Shown here one piece after another: positions 1 through 9,908 of a stretch of DNA of 64,000 nucleotides. A model generated the notes under the pieces. It ran no database searches, had not been told where the DNA came from, and was given only the letters and a program-made list of their open reading frames with translations. Within the stretch, counting starts at the first letter, position 1. The number at the start of each line of letters is the position of its first letter. A program made the translations under genes and the position numbers. The DNA is from Cladochytrium replicatum (lineage: Eukaryota; Chytridiomycota; Chytridiomycetes; Cladochytriales; Cladochytriaceae): assembly GCA_025526935.1 (NCBI GenBank), contig JAHLKD010000075.1, positions 1 to 64,000 of the forward strand, given 5' to 3'.

Positions 1-540
1 TGTGTATCCTCAGCCGAACTTTTTCTTTTTTGAAAGTAAAAACAAAGAAGGAAAAACTTTTATGAACGAACAACACTCAACAAATGTTACTAGCAATACG
101 ATTCTGTCCACCCGGACACTTTCTCAACTCATTGACGGTACTTCAGTGATCTCTATCCAATACAACTAACCTCTCTATCAATGTTACTAGCAATACGATT
201 CTGTCCACCCGACACTTTCTCAACTCATTGACGGTACTATCAGTAATCTCTATCAGGTACAGCTAACCTCTCTACAAATACTACTAGCAATAGGATTCTG
301 TCCACCCGGACACTTTCTCAACTCATTGACGGTACTTCAGTAATCTCTATCAGGTACAGCTAACCTCTCTACAAATACTACTAGCAATAGGATTCTGTCC
401 AGCCGGACACTTTCTCAACTCATTGACGGTACTTCAGTGATCTCTATCAAGTACAGCTAACCTCTCTATCAATTTTACTAGCAATAAGATTCTGTCCACC
501 CGGACAGAATCCTCTCTATCAATGTTACTAGCCAGTTTCT
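1..540 (+). repeat. ~97-bp tandem repeat array A
   Basis: About five head-to-tail units; TGTTACTAGCAATA recurs at 85 and 182, giving a 97-bp period (96 bp where one base is missing). Each unit carries the inverted repeat TGTCC-ACCC-GGACA and a second pair GTACTT/AAGTAC. The last unit (about 487-510) is rearranged into the longer palindrome GATTCTGTCC-ACCC-GGACAGAATC. The array sits immediately upstream of the 560-aa ORF. The same unit forms the ends of the hAT elements in this window, so it is probably transposon terminal or subterminal sequence. Its left limit is outside the window. Confidence 0.9.
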
Positions 541-673
541 TCCCTAGCTTATTATTATTTTCAGATCGGGTAGAAAACTATAGTGTCAGGGAAGTATTAT
601 AGCATACATTCCTGTAACATTCCGGCTAAGAACACCGGGCCAGTATCTTCCCACGACAAACAGTACAAACACC

Positions 674-2356
674 ATGCCTCGAACTACAAAGAAGCGAGCG
701 TTAAAACAATCCAGACCATCATCTGAAACAGAATCAAGTGCAGAACCTGTGACTGCACCTGAAACATCTCTGGCATCGGGTTCTGAAGTGGAAGAAGCAG
801 AAGTTGGCCTTGATGTCAAATCGACAGATGTCAAATCGACAGCTCCTTCAAAGAAACCGGCGCGACGTGGTACTAAAGGGGATGCTGACTATTTGCTCAT
901 CGACGGACTCTGTCCTGCTTCAGACATACGACTTTGGTATCGAAAATTCAAAGCGAGCGGCCACAGCTACGACTCGGAGGACTTCATCAGCAACTGTCAA
1001 ACAAATCGTGATGAATGCGGCCCAAGATTTGTTCTTCAAGGGTTGATCGACCGACTTAACTCTGACAGCAAGCTAGTTCGTCAAGCCCTGAACGAAATTC
1101 ACGATGAATGCAGTGGACGAACGGAGTTCATAACAGCAGCAAACGCCTATCGTATGGAGTGCTTGAAAAGCTCTTCCTTTCAGAAGGAAACAACATTTCT
1201 GGACTTTTACAGGCGGCAGGGACACAAGTACGGCATTTACAGAGGAATGCCCGTCACTGCAAAGGTTGACGAGTTCCAAGCGACCATCAAACGAGCAGAT
1301 GAGGACCGTGAAAGGACAAAACAGGTCCTCAAACAGTCAGAACGACTGTTGAACATGACAAAAGATCTTGAAGAGACTGCAATGAACGAGAGAAGGACCC
1401 GCATCGCAGCAGAAGTGCGAGAGAAGGCTCTCATTGATGAATTGGGCAGGGCGGGTGCATTGATTCAGCACGGCGAGCACGAAGAGCTAGCAAGATTCAG
1501 GGAGATCACCGCTGCAATGGAAAGGGAGAAGCAGGCAACTTCCCAGGAGATTTCACAATGGAAATCACGTGTGACCGCCCTGGAGGGAGAGCTTGCTGCT
1601 CTGAAACGACAGGCTGGTCATTCAGAAGCTGCAGCACCTGCGGCGCCAACATCAACAGGCGGCCTAATAAGCATATCGTCGGCTATCAAGGGGATTGGTA
1701 GAATTCCGAAGGTACATCGAACCAGTTCTCCAACGAGTTCCCTTGCATTGCTTAGCCTGCAGCAGCACCGTCGTACGGCTATCCTTTTGGTGAAAGAGGT
1801 CATCCAGGGTATCTGCTTCCAGATGCATAAGATCAATGAGGTTATTTATGACCTTAAATTGCCGTCTCTTCCACCATCAATCAAGTACGTCAATGTAAAC
1901 TACGAAGTCCTCTCCCGAAATGAGTTTTTACGGCCCATATTTGTTGAATCAGACGACCGCTCAAGCCGAATATCAACTTCAAGTAGCAGTTCTCGGAGCA
2001 GCCTTACTCTTCTTAGGGTGCACATTTTGCTCGGAAACTGGATACGGCACAATAATTCGCTAAGTACGTCTGCCACTATCTATCGCATGTTCAGGGCATT
2101 AGTGGATGCATATCCTTCTGAGTGGCTAAGGTTCTGGACGGCATACATCGGGCATGTTTCGTCCATAACGCTCCCTGAGGTGGATTGGAAACCTTGGAAG
2201 ACAGGTTTAGCCAAGGATTTCATGCTTTCAAATGACGACATTGATCGGTTCATCAGGACTGGGTTGGCGAAGGACGTAACCAGTGGTGGATGTGACTCTG
2301 ACGATATGAACCAGATACAGAAGCTGATTTGGGCTGTTCCACCTATCAACTTGTGA
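674..2356 (+). CDS. Unrecognised 560-aa protein carried with the 97-bp repeats
   Basis: A single open frame of 560 codons with ATG about 130 bp after the 97-bp array. I do not recognise the family. The N-terminus is basic (KKRALKQ, KKPARRG), suggesting nuclear import. Residues about 75-210 look globular and rich in charged and aromatic residues. Residues about 215-320 are a long heptad-like coiled coil. The C-terminal ~230 residues are globular with no motif I know, and I see no zinc finger, DDE triad or helicase motif. A 96-99% similar second copy at 9909-11590 shares the upstream array and the downstream CGGGT hairpin, so the whole block moves as a unit. It could be an accessory protein of a hAT-type element, a regulator, or a transposase of an unknown class. 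That it is a real protein is well supported by the long intact frame and the duplication; its function is unknown. Confidence 0.75.
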   Translation: MPRTTKKRALKQSRPSSETESSAEPVTAPETSLASGSEVEEAEVGLDVKSTDVKSTAPSKKPARRGTKGDADYLLIDGLCPASDIRLWYRKFKASGHSYDSEDFISNCQTNRDECGPRFVLQGLIDRLNSDSKLVRQALNEIHDECSGRTEFITAANAYRMECLKSSSFQKETTFLDFYRRQGHKYGIYRGMPVTAKVDEFQATIKRADEDRERTKQVLKQSERLLNMTKDLEETAMNERRTRIAAEVREKALIDELGRAGALIQHGEHEELARFREITAAMEREKQATSQEISQWKSRVTALEGELAALKRQAGHSEAAAPAAPTSTGGLISISSAIKGIGRIPKVHRTSSPTSSLALLSLQQHRRTAILLVKEVIQGICFQMHKINEVIYDLKLPSLPPSIKYVNVNYEVLSRNEFLRPIFVESDDRSSRISTSSSSSRSSLTLLRVHILLGNWIRHNNSLSTSATIYRMFRALVDAYPSEWLRFWTAYIGHVSSITLPEVDWKPWKTGLAKDFMLSNDDIDRFIRTGLAKDVTSGGCDSDDMNQIQKLIWAVPPINL

Positions 2357-2492
2357 TTGCTCAGTGGAGTTTTGTTTCTTTTAACGATAGTGTTTCTAAA
2401 ATACACACTGTCCACACAGACACAAAGTGTTCATGTAAATATCCGTGGTCTAACTCAAAATTCAATCAATCCTCTCCTGGGCAGCAAAAACC

Positions 2493-2649
2493 CGGCGGGT
2501 CAGGGTCGGGTACGGGTTTCAACCACTTCGGGTCTGGGTATTCCCTTTGTACCCGTCAGTGACCCTGCGGGTCCCCAGACAAACACGACCCGACCCAAAG
2601 GGTTTGGTGCGGGTCGCCACTGAAACCCGGACCCGACCCGGACCCGCCG
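2493..2649. mobile_element. CGGGT-rich hairpin element, MITE-like, copy 1
   Basis: 157 bp bounded by a near-perfect 28-bp terminal inverted repeat: 2493-2520 begins CGGCGGGTCAGGGTCGGG and the reverse complement of 2622-2649 begins CGGCGGGTCCGGGTCGGG (two mismatches over 28). The interior is also rich in CGGGT/ACCCG. There is no ORF. It lies directly after the 560-aa gene in both copies of that gene, so it may be the right end of that unit rather than an independent MITE. Confidence 0.65.
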
Positions 2650-2654
2650 AACCT

Positions 2655-4687
2655 TAGCAAGGGGAGCAAAGCGAGCAGCTATAGAACCATAGGCAGATGA
2701 GGCTACTTGGTAAAAGTGATTTGCGATAACATCAGAAGGTTTGGGAACTACAACCTTTGCAGCCGGGAAGAGGAAGTGATTGTTGAAAGGGACAGGAGAA
2801 CAGCCGGGAAGAGGAAGTGATTGTTGAAAGGGACAGGAGAACAACGAAAGTGCTTTCTCTGGTGAACAAAGAATGACAACATAGAGTGAACCATATAAGG
2901 GGCATCATCATCCAGCCAACGTTGAAACATCTGAAACTGCAGATATTGAAGCCGAAACTGAAGGTCAGGAAACTTAATAAACATCAAAACCCCAGCAATT
3001 GAAGTGGAAAATGAAGGCGAAGAAATCAACACAAACTTTGGTGAATAAAAGTCCGAACTGGTTTGCAACCAGCAACAGAGGGAATAATAAAATATAAACC
3101 AAATTCAAGCGTAGGTCGAATAAAAGACAAAAACAAATGACGAACCACATCTTCACAAATTTTCAATGCACGTTGGGCTTGCTCAGGGGTGGCAGAAAAC
3201 AAGGCTATGTCATCAGCAAAAACCAACGAATTGAAAACAGGAGTGTTATAAGAAAACCTAGCAAGATGAGAGGATTCACGACGAAGGAGCTGTGCTAAAG
3301 GATTGATGAAAACTGAGTACAAGAACGGAGACAAAACAGAACCTTGAAAAAGACCTCGTGGAAGCGAAAACAAATCAGAAGAACGATTCTCTATAACAAC
3401 CTGAGAAGAACAACAATCAAACATACTCATCAAAACAGAGATCAAACGGTTTGGAATTCTGGGAAATTGACAAAGACGTTCCCACAAAAGAGGCCTATGC
3501 ACAGTATCATACGCTGCTTTAATATCTAAGAAAGTAACACAATAAGGCAGAGCAGTGCGGGAAGCCCGTCGAAGGGTAGCATCTAATGCAAAAACACACT
3601 CAACACCTGAACGATTGGCCTGGAAACCAGCTTGGGCGGGATCAAGTTTACCAACATGAGCTACAAGCATAGGAAGCAGGGTACGCTCAAAGATTTTTCT
3701 ATCAACATTGGTTAAAGTAATGGGGCGGTACTGACTAATATCACCAATGGAGCCCTTATTCTTCCAAACAGGTAACAACAAGCCAGCATTCCAGGCAGAG
3801 GGCGACAAACCTGAACGGAAAATAGCGTTTGAAAGTTGAACAAAAAGGATAGCAACATCAGAAGCTAACGGCTTAAATAACTCAGCTGGCATGTGGTTTG
3901 AGCCAGGAGCAGAGTTGTTTGGGGAAGAACGAATAGCACAAACAAAGTCACTAACACTAACTGACACAGAATCATTCAGCGCATGTAGACGAACGTGTTC
4001 TGCACTGGCAGAGGATTGTGCAAACTGAGTCTGATAAACGGAGGCAAAGTGATTGCGATAATGAGATAAAGAGGCAGGATCAGACAATAAACCACTTGCA
4101 GCTGAGCGCCGTTGATGACACCTACGCGTGGTGGAAAGAACTTTGCTAACCTCAGTTAAAGAACTAGGAGAAGAACTAAACATATTGTCGCCAGAAGCCT
4201 CTCGAGCTCGCTGAGAAAGAGACCAAGTACGAAAAGCTTTGACACGCTCACGCGATAGCCGGTCACGCTCCAAGCGGCAATACTCAACTAAAACAGGATC
4301 AGGATCATCACAGGAAGAAACAGCTAAATAGTGCTTATGAGCAAGTAAGTAGCTCCGTCGCAAGGCCACTAAATGCGGCGGCAACAATGGCAGGGCAGGG
4401 CGACGGCGAACTAAACTGGGGGGTCCAATGACACAAGCAGCACATGAAGTAACAAAGGACAAAATAATATCCAATGCAGAGTCAATACATCCCTGTGCAA
4501 CATCCACAGACATTTGGGCAAAGGCGGGAGCTTCTAAAATTGGACTGAGCGCAGCATTGACATCAGCAAGGGTGGGATCAAAAAACAAATGTCCCACATC
4601 CTCCATTGCTTGAAAGACAGCAGGTTCACGCAACAGATGAGCAGCCCAGCGCTTGTGGGGGGGTGCAGCAGAGGGAGCGCTGGCAAA
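2655..4687 (-). mobile_element. LINE fragment with reverse transcriptase, chimeric and truncated
   Basis: Minus-strand non-LTR retrotransposon piece. The frame from about 4670 down to 3026 encodes a linker region, then reverse transcriptase: the QYRPITL block, motif A FLDIKAAYDTV, motif B GLFQGSVLSPFLY and motif C FADD. There is no endonuclease domain, so it is 5'-truncated. After the FADD block the protein jumps at about 3147-3150 to a segment (VVRHLFLSFIRPTLEFG) almost identical at DNA level to the other LINE at 16270-16716, while the RT part is much more diverged from that element. The 3' part carries a perfect 41-bp tandem duplication (2761-2801, 2802-2842). It ends without a poly-A tail. 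The reading frame extends by chance to 4768 into the CGGGT repeat. Not autonomous. Confidence 0.85.
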
Positions 4688-4691
4688 GGAT

Positions 4692-4857
4692 CGGCGGGTT
4701 TTAGGGTCTTTCGGGTCGGGTCCGGGTCCATTGACTAAATGTACCCGACCCGAGTGCCGGGTTTTCATGGAAAATTTTCGGGTCGGATCCGGGTCGGGTA
4801 TCGGGTCCAGTAGGAAAACCCTTCTCGGGTCAAAAGTCAGACCCGAGTAAAACCCGA
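4692..4857. mobile_element. CGGGT-rich hairpin element, second type
   Basis: A ~165-bp CGGGT-rich block with inverted ends: CGGGTTTTA near 4695 and its complement TAAAACCCG at 4848-4856, each followed inward by CGGGTC/GACCCG. Related in composition to 2493-2649 but not a simple copy. It separates the LINE fragment from the hAT left array. Confidence 0.5.
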
Positions 4858-4884
4858 TGTGATAGAGAATCTAAAACGAAGCTA

Positions 4885-5690
4885 TTGTTCTTTCTGTCCA
4901 CGCGGACACTTTCCAAGAAGACGCAATATAAGTTTTGTATGTATCAAACAATTTTGCATCACAACGGACATCGAGGCATGTATTTTCTGTCCACCCGGAC
5001 ACTTTCTCAACTCATTGACGTACTTCAGTTATCTCTACCCAATACAACTAACCTCTCTATCAATGTTACTAGCAATAAGATTCTGTCCACCCGGACACTT
5101 TCTTAACTCATTGACGGTACTTGAGTGATCTCTATCAAGTACAACTAACATCTCTATCAATGTTACTAGCAATAAAATTATGTCCACCCGGACACTTTCT
5201 CAACTCATTGACGGTACTTCAGTGATCTCTATCAAGTACAGCTAACCTCTCTATCAATGTTACTAGCAATAAGATTCTGTCCACCCGGACACTTTCTTAA
5301 CTCATTGACGGTACTTGAGTGATCTCTATCAAGTACAAACTAACATCTCTATCAATGTTACTAGCAATAAGATTCTGTCCACCCGGACACTTTCTCAACT
5401 CATTGACGTACTTCAGTTATCTCTACCCAATACAGCTAACCTCTCTATCAATGTTACTAGCAATACGATTCTGTCCACCCGGACACTTTCTCAACTCATT
5501 GACGTACTTCAGTTATCTCTACCCAATACAGCTAACCTCTCTATCAATGTTACTAGCAATAGGATTCTGTCCACCCGGACACTTTCTCAACTCATTGACG
5601 TACTTCAGTTATCTCTACCCAGTACAACTAACCTCTATCAATGTTACTAGCAATACGATTCTGTCCACCCGGACACTTTCCAAGAAGTCA
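4885..5690 (+). repeat. ~97-bp tandem array B, left end of hAT-1
   Basis: About nine units in the + orientation of the same 97-bp repeat. The leader just inside the array next to the hAT start codon (about 5680-5750, ACTTTCCAAGAAG then AACAAACAATTTCTA) has a diverged copy at the far left edge (about 4907-4975), so the array is bracketed by two leader-like sequences. Frames through 96-bp units stay open by arithmetic only. Confidence 0.9.
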
Positions 5691-5800
5691 CAACGGAAGT
5701 TCTGTAACAAACAATTTCTACCACGACAGACCTCGAGAGCTGTGCTTTCTGTGCACCTGGACATTAGAGTCGGTAACGTTCCAGCCACACCACAGCAAAA

Positions 5801-8236
5801 ATGGACGCCGCCTTTGTTAAACCAAAGCGTAAGGCAGCGTCCGACGCAAGCCAAAGACTAGTGGACAGTCATCCGCTTGACACACGGAAGCGAAGTCTGC
5901 CAGCCCCCCAAATTTCAGAGGCGTCCAGCGAGGGGAACATCATGCAGGACAAACGCAGACGTGTATCAGGACACTGTGGCAACAACAGCGCTCGAGAGCC
6001 GAGCTCCACATCTTCTTCCAATGACTCCAGCGAGTTGGGCCCGGCTTCTCAGCATGCACCACAGCTTCCTGCCGACGTTAGTTTTGCTGACTCTTCAGTG
6101 CGACAGGAGCCTGCAGCTGGATCAGTTCAACCATCAATGCTTTCATCAGACGCAGATGTTGATAGCATGTCGGACTGTAGAGGTAGTCGAGGCGGCATAG
6201 CGAAGGATTACTATAAGGTTGATAATGGTCTGAGAACATGTTTGGTTGCGAAATGCAAGTGGAGCCAGAAGGTCGATAAGACGGGATCAACAAAAAACTT
6301 CCTCCGGCATCTGAAAAACCACCATGGAAGTATTGCCAGGTCGCTTGGACTGTTGGACATCGTCCCCAAGGGACAACAGACATTGAATTTTGGCTCGCAG
6401 GAGAAGGAGCAAAACTTTGTGTTCAATCCAGACGTAGCGTGGCGGTCGATTTTGGACTGGATTGCTGCAGACAATCAGGCTTTTACTGTTGTGGAGAACG
6501 AGTTCTTTGTCAGCATGCTGAAGACTTTTCAGCCAAACTATACACCAAAGACGGCAAAAGCAGTGAAGCAAAAGGAGATGGATCTTTACGATAGGCAGAA
6601 GGAGCTCATTAAAGGTCTGATTGTTGGTTCGCCTTCAAAAGTATCAATAACAGCTGACTGTTGGACATCGAAGAACCAGATTTCTTTTCTTGGAATTACT
6701 GCCCACTTCATCACGAAAGAATGGGAGCCGCAGGACTTGCTGCTGCAGATGATTCCGATGGTTGGAAAGCATGAAGGCGTCGCCATGGCTAGTCAGCTTG
6801 TCAAGTGTCTGGATGAATTTGGCATGCTATCGGGTGAACGCTTATTGTGCATTACAACCGACAACGGTTCAAACAACTTTACCATGAGTGCTAAGCTGGA
6901 GACGCTCTTGGAAGATAGGGATATTGCGTGGTCTGCAGAAACTCAACACATGCGGTGTATGGCACACATTATCAATCTTGCAGCAAAGGATTTTATCGAT
7001 ACATTCGCGCCCGCAGGGGACACAGTCGCAAATGACGATAACTCCGGCGTTAATGTCATAAACCTTCTTCGACGGCTAGTCAGAGGAATCCGGTCTTCCC
7101 CAAAACGACGAAGCTCATTTATTGATTCGTGCCGATTTGTGAAACTGGTTCCTCTATTACCAATTATCGATGTGACAACTCGCTGGAATAGCACGTTCTA
7201 TATGGTCAAACGAGCCTTACAGCTACGAGAGGCAATGGACAAAATATGCTGGATTGAAGATTCTTTGAAAGATTGGTCAATAAATCCAAAGCAATGGGAG
7301 GTCCTACAGAAGATCCGGGATGGTTTGAGTGTTTTCGAGGTTATATCAAAGGCAATCGAGGGGTCTAGATATCCAACACTTCCGCTTGTTATTCCATTTT
7401 ACAACGATCTTATCGATCAACTGGAGGACCTAGAGGATGCAGAATTAGATGAAACTTTCACCAAAGCATTTCGAAATGCACTAGATAAGCTGAGAATATA
7501 TTACTCAATCGCTAAGAGCCCGTGTTTAGCAGTTGCTACGGTACTCGATCCTCGTTTTAAGGATCAATATTATCGATTTTCAAAGGCTTGGGAGAAAGAT
7601 GTAGGAAGGGATCAGGTCACCCTAGTGCGGAAAGTCTGGGAGGAATCGTATAAGTCACGGAAAATCAAGAACAGTGGTGCCGATGTTTTTGGAAACACGC
7701 CAGAACGTCGACACGATTCGAGCGGAGCTTCCGGTGATAGACAGAAAAAAACGGACGCTGAACGCTTGAGAGCCATTAGATCCGTTTTCATCTGGCAAGA
7801 AGAGATTCCTGAGGAAAAAGATGAGCTGGATCGCTATCTTGGCGATCAGGTACTCCGCGGTATTGATTCTGATGGGAAGCCAATCAATATTATGGACTGG
7901 TGGAAGACCGTTGGAAGTGTGAACTTTCCAGCCCTAAGCCAGATGGCAATGGACTATTTAGGAATACCAGCAACAAGCGCTCCAGTCGAACGAAAGTTTT
8001 CAGCCGGGGTTGATTTGGTACCTGCAACTCGCAACCGCCTTGCTCCAAGAACAATAAATGCGTTGATGTGCCGTCATGACTGGTTGCATCAATTGAGTGC
8101 TGAAGAACCGTTCAAAAATGATTCCCTAGATTCAAAAAGTGATGTTAGTGAGGATTTTGTAAAGGTGCATAATTTTGGCGAGGATTTTGATGTGGTATTA
8201 GAGTTGGAAGCAACTGATGATAACCCACTCTTTTAA
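5801..8236 (+). CDS. hAT-family transposase, intact
   Basis: 811-aa DNA transposase that would bind the element ends and catalyse cut-and-paste transposition in the nucleus. The N-terminus is basic and disordered. A BED-type zinc finger follows at about 135-176 (C147, C152, H170, H174/175). The RNase-H-like catalytic core has the first aspartate in TADCWTS, the second in ITTDNGSNN, the helical-domain signature RCMAHIINLA, and the last glutamate in SAPVERKFS. The C-terminal dimerisation region contains DWWKTVG and ALSQMAMDYLGIPATSAPVE. The length is typical of full-size hAT transposases and there are no stops or introns. It is flanked by inverted arrays of 97-bp repeats. A broken second copy lies at 57282-59716. 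It is the best candidate for a currently active element here. Confidence 0.95.
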   Translation: MDAAFVKPKRKAASDASQRLVDSHPLDTRKRSLPAPQISEASSEGNIMQDKRRRVSGHCGNNSAREPSSTSSSNDSSELGPASQHAPQLPADVSFADSSVRQEPAAGSVQPSMLSSDADVDSMSDCRGSRGGIAKDYYKVDNGLRTCLVAKCKWSQKVDKTGSTKNFLRHLKNHHGSIARSLGLLDIVPKGQQTLNFGSQEKEQNFVFNPDVAWRSILDWIAADNQAFTVVENEFFVSMLKTFQPNYTPKTAKAVKQKEMDLYDRQKELIKGLIVGSPSKVSITADCWTSKNQISFLGITAHFITKEWEPQDLLLQMIPMVGKHEGVAMASQLVKCLDEFGMLSGERLLCITTDNGSNNFTMSAKLETLLEDRDIAWSAETQHMRCMAHIINLAAKDFIDTFAPAGDTVANDDNSGVNVINLLRRLVRGIRSSPKRRSSFIDSCRFVKLVPLLPIIDVTTRWNSTFYMVKRALQLREAMDKICWIEDSLKDWSINPKQWEVLQKIRDGLSVFEVISKAIEGSRYPTLPLVIPFYNDLIDQLEDLEDAELDETFTKAFRNALDKLRIYYSIAKSPCLAVATVLDPRFKDQYYRFSKAWEKDVGRDQVTLVRKVWEESYKSRKIKNSGADVFGNTPERRHDSSGASGDRQKKTDAERLRAIRSVFIWQEEIPEEKDELDRYLGDQVLRGIDSDGKPINIMDWWKTVGSVNFPALSQMAMDYLGIPATSAPVERKFSAGVDLVPATRNRLAPRTINALMCRHDWLHQLSAEEPFKNDSLDSKSDVSEDFVKVHNFGEDFDVVLELEATDDNPLF

Positions 8237-8254
8237 ATATAAATTGTTGTTTAG

Positions 8255-9490
8255 ACTGTTCATCTGTTGAAGTACCGTCCAGGAGTTGAGAAAGCGACCG
8301 CCTGGACAGAATCCTATTACAAGTAGTATTTGTAGAGAGGTTGGTTGTACTTGATCGAGATCAGTGAAGTATCAGTGAAGTACCGTCAATGAGTTGAGAA
8401 AGTGTCCGGGTGGACAGAATCTTATTGCTAGTAACATTATTAGAGAGGTTAGCTGTACTTGATAGAGATCACTGAAGTACCGTCAATGAGTTGAGAAAGT
8501 GTCCGGGTGGACAGAATCCTATTGCTAGTAACATTGATAGAGAGGTTAGTTGTATTGGGTAGAGATCACTGAAGTACCGTCAATGAGTTGAGAAAGTGTC
8601 CGGGTGGACAGAATCGTATTGCTAGTAACATTGATAGAGAGGTTAGTTGTATTGGATAGAGATCACTGAAGTACCGTCAATGAGTTGAGAAAGTGTCCGG
8701 GTGGACAGAATCGTATTGCTAGTAACATTGATAGAGAGGTTAGCTGTATTGGGTAGAGATAACTGAAGTACGTCAATGAGTTGAGAAAGTGTCCGGGTGG
8801 ACAGAATCTTATTGCTAGTAACATTGATAGAGATGTTAGTTTGTACTTGATAGAGATCACTCAAGTACCGTCAATGAGTTAAGAAAGTGTCCGGGTGGAC
8901 AGAATCTTATTGCTAGTAACATTGATAGAGAGGTTAGCTGTACTTGATAGAGATCACTGAAGTACCGTCAATGAGTTGAGAAAGTGTCCGGGTGGACATA
9001 ATTTTATTGCTAGTAACATTGATAGAGATGTTAGTTGTATTGGGTAGAGATCACTGAAGTACCGTCAATGAGTTGAGAAAGTGTCCGGGTGGACAGAATC
9101 CTATTGCTAGTAGTATTGATAGAGAGGTTAGCTGTACTTGATAGAGATTACTGAAGTACCGTCAATGAGTTGAGAAAGTGTCCGGGTGGACAGAATCGTA
9201 TTGCTAGTAACATTGATAGAGAGGTTAGTTGTATTGGATAGAGATCACTGAAGTACCGTCAATGAGTTGAGAAAGTGTCCGGGTGGACAGAATCGTATTG
9301 CTAGTAACATTGATAGAGAGGTTAGTTGTATTGGGTAGAGATCACTGAAGTACCGTCAATGAGTTGAGAAAGTGTCCGGTGGACAGAATCCTATTGCTAG
9401 TAGTATTTGTAGAGAGGTTAGCTGTACCTGATAGAGATTACTGAAGTACCGTCAATGAGTTGAGAAAGTGTCCGGGTGGACAGAAATCTG
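8255..9490 (-). repeat. ~97-bp tandem array C, right end of hAT-1
   Basis: About thirteen units in the reverse orientation relative to array B, so hAT-1 has long inverted termini made of tandem repeats. The unit next to the gene (8268-8310) is diverged (GTCCAGGAG, GACCGCCTGGAC), and the same variant flanks the broken hAT copy at 57210-57245. Confidence 0.92.
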
Positions 9491-9500
9491 GGAGACTGAG
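9488..9500 (-). other. hAT terminal inverted repeat tip
   Basis: Read on the minus strand the outer end is CAGTCTCCCAGAT, followed inward by TCTGTCC of the 97-bp unit. The identical 13-mer begins the other hAT copy at 56711. A CA(G) start is usual for hAT ends. The 8 bp outside, AGTGTCAC, would be the target duplication, but the matching left end is not visible. Confidence 0.65.
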
Positions 9501-9519
9501 TGTCACTGTGTCTGTCTGG

Positions 9520-9770
9520 GTAGAATAGGATTCTGTCCCCCCGGACACTTTCTCAACTCATTGACGGTACTTCAGTAATTTCTATCAGGTACAGCTAACC
9601 TCTCTATTAATGTTACTAGCAATAAGATTCTGTCCACCCGGACACTTTCTCAACTCATTGACGGTACTTCAGTGATCTCTATCAAGTACAGCTAACCTCT
9701 CTATCAATTTTACTAGCAATAAGATTCTGTCCACCCGGACAGAATCCTCTCTATCAATGTTACTAGCCAG
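9520..9770 (+). repeat. ~97-bp tandem array D
   Basis: Two to three + strand units upstream of the second 560-aa gene copy, ending in the same palindromic junction GATTCTGTCC-ACCC-GGACAGAATC (about 9723-9746) as array A. Everything from here through 11888 is a near-identical duplicate of roughly 290-2654. Confidence 0.9.
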
Positions 9771-9908
9771 TTTCTTCCCTAGCTTATTATTATTTTCAGA
9801 TCGGGTAGAAAACTATAGTGTCAGGGAAGTATTATAGCATACATTCCTGTAACATTCCGGCTAAGAACACCGGGCCAGTATCTTCCCACGACAAACAGTA
9901 CAAACACC

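Noticed and set aside
1-540. CRISPR-like array
   Set aside because: The units are 97 bp with no constant repeat/variable spacer pattern, and the genome is eukaryotic; it is a tandem satellite-type repeat.
4688-4768. ATG at 4768 as the true start of the LINE reverse transcriptase
   Set aside because: It lies in the CGGGT hairpin element, outside the LINE; the frame runs in by chance.
4859-5861. Repetitive open frames of 73-180 aa through the 97-bp arrays
   Set aside because: They exist because 96-bp units are a multiple of three and lack stops in some frames; both orientations and several frames are open, with no start context or domain.
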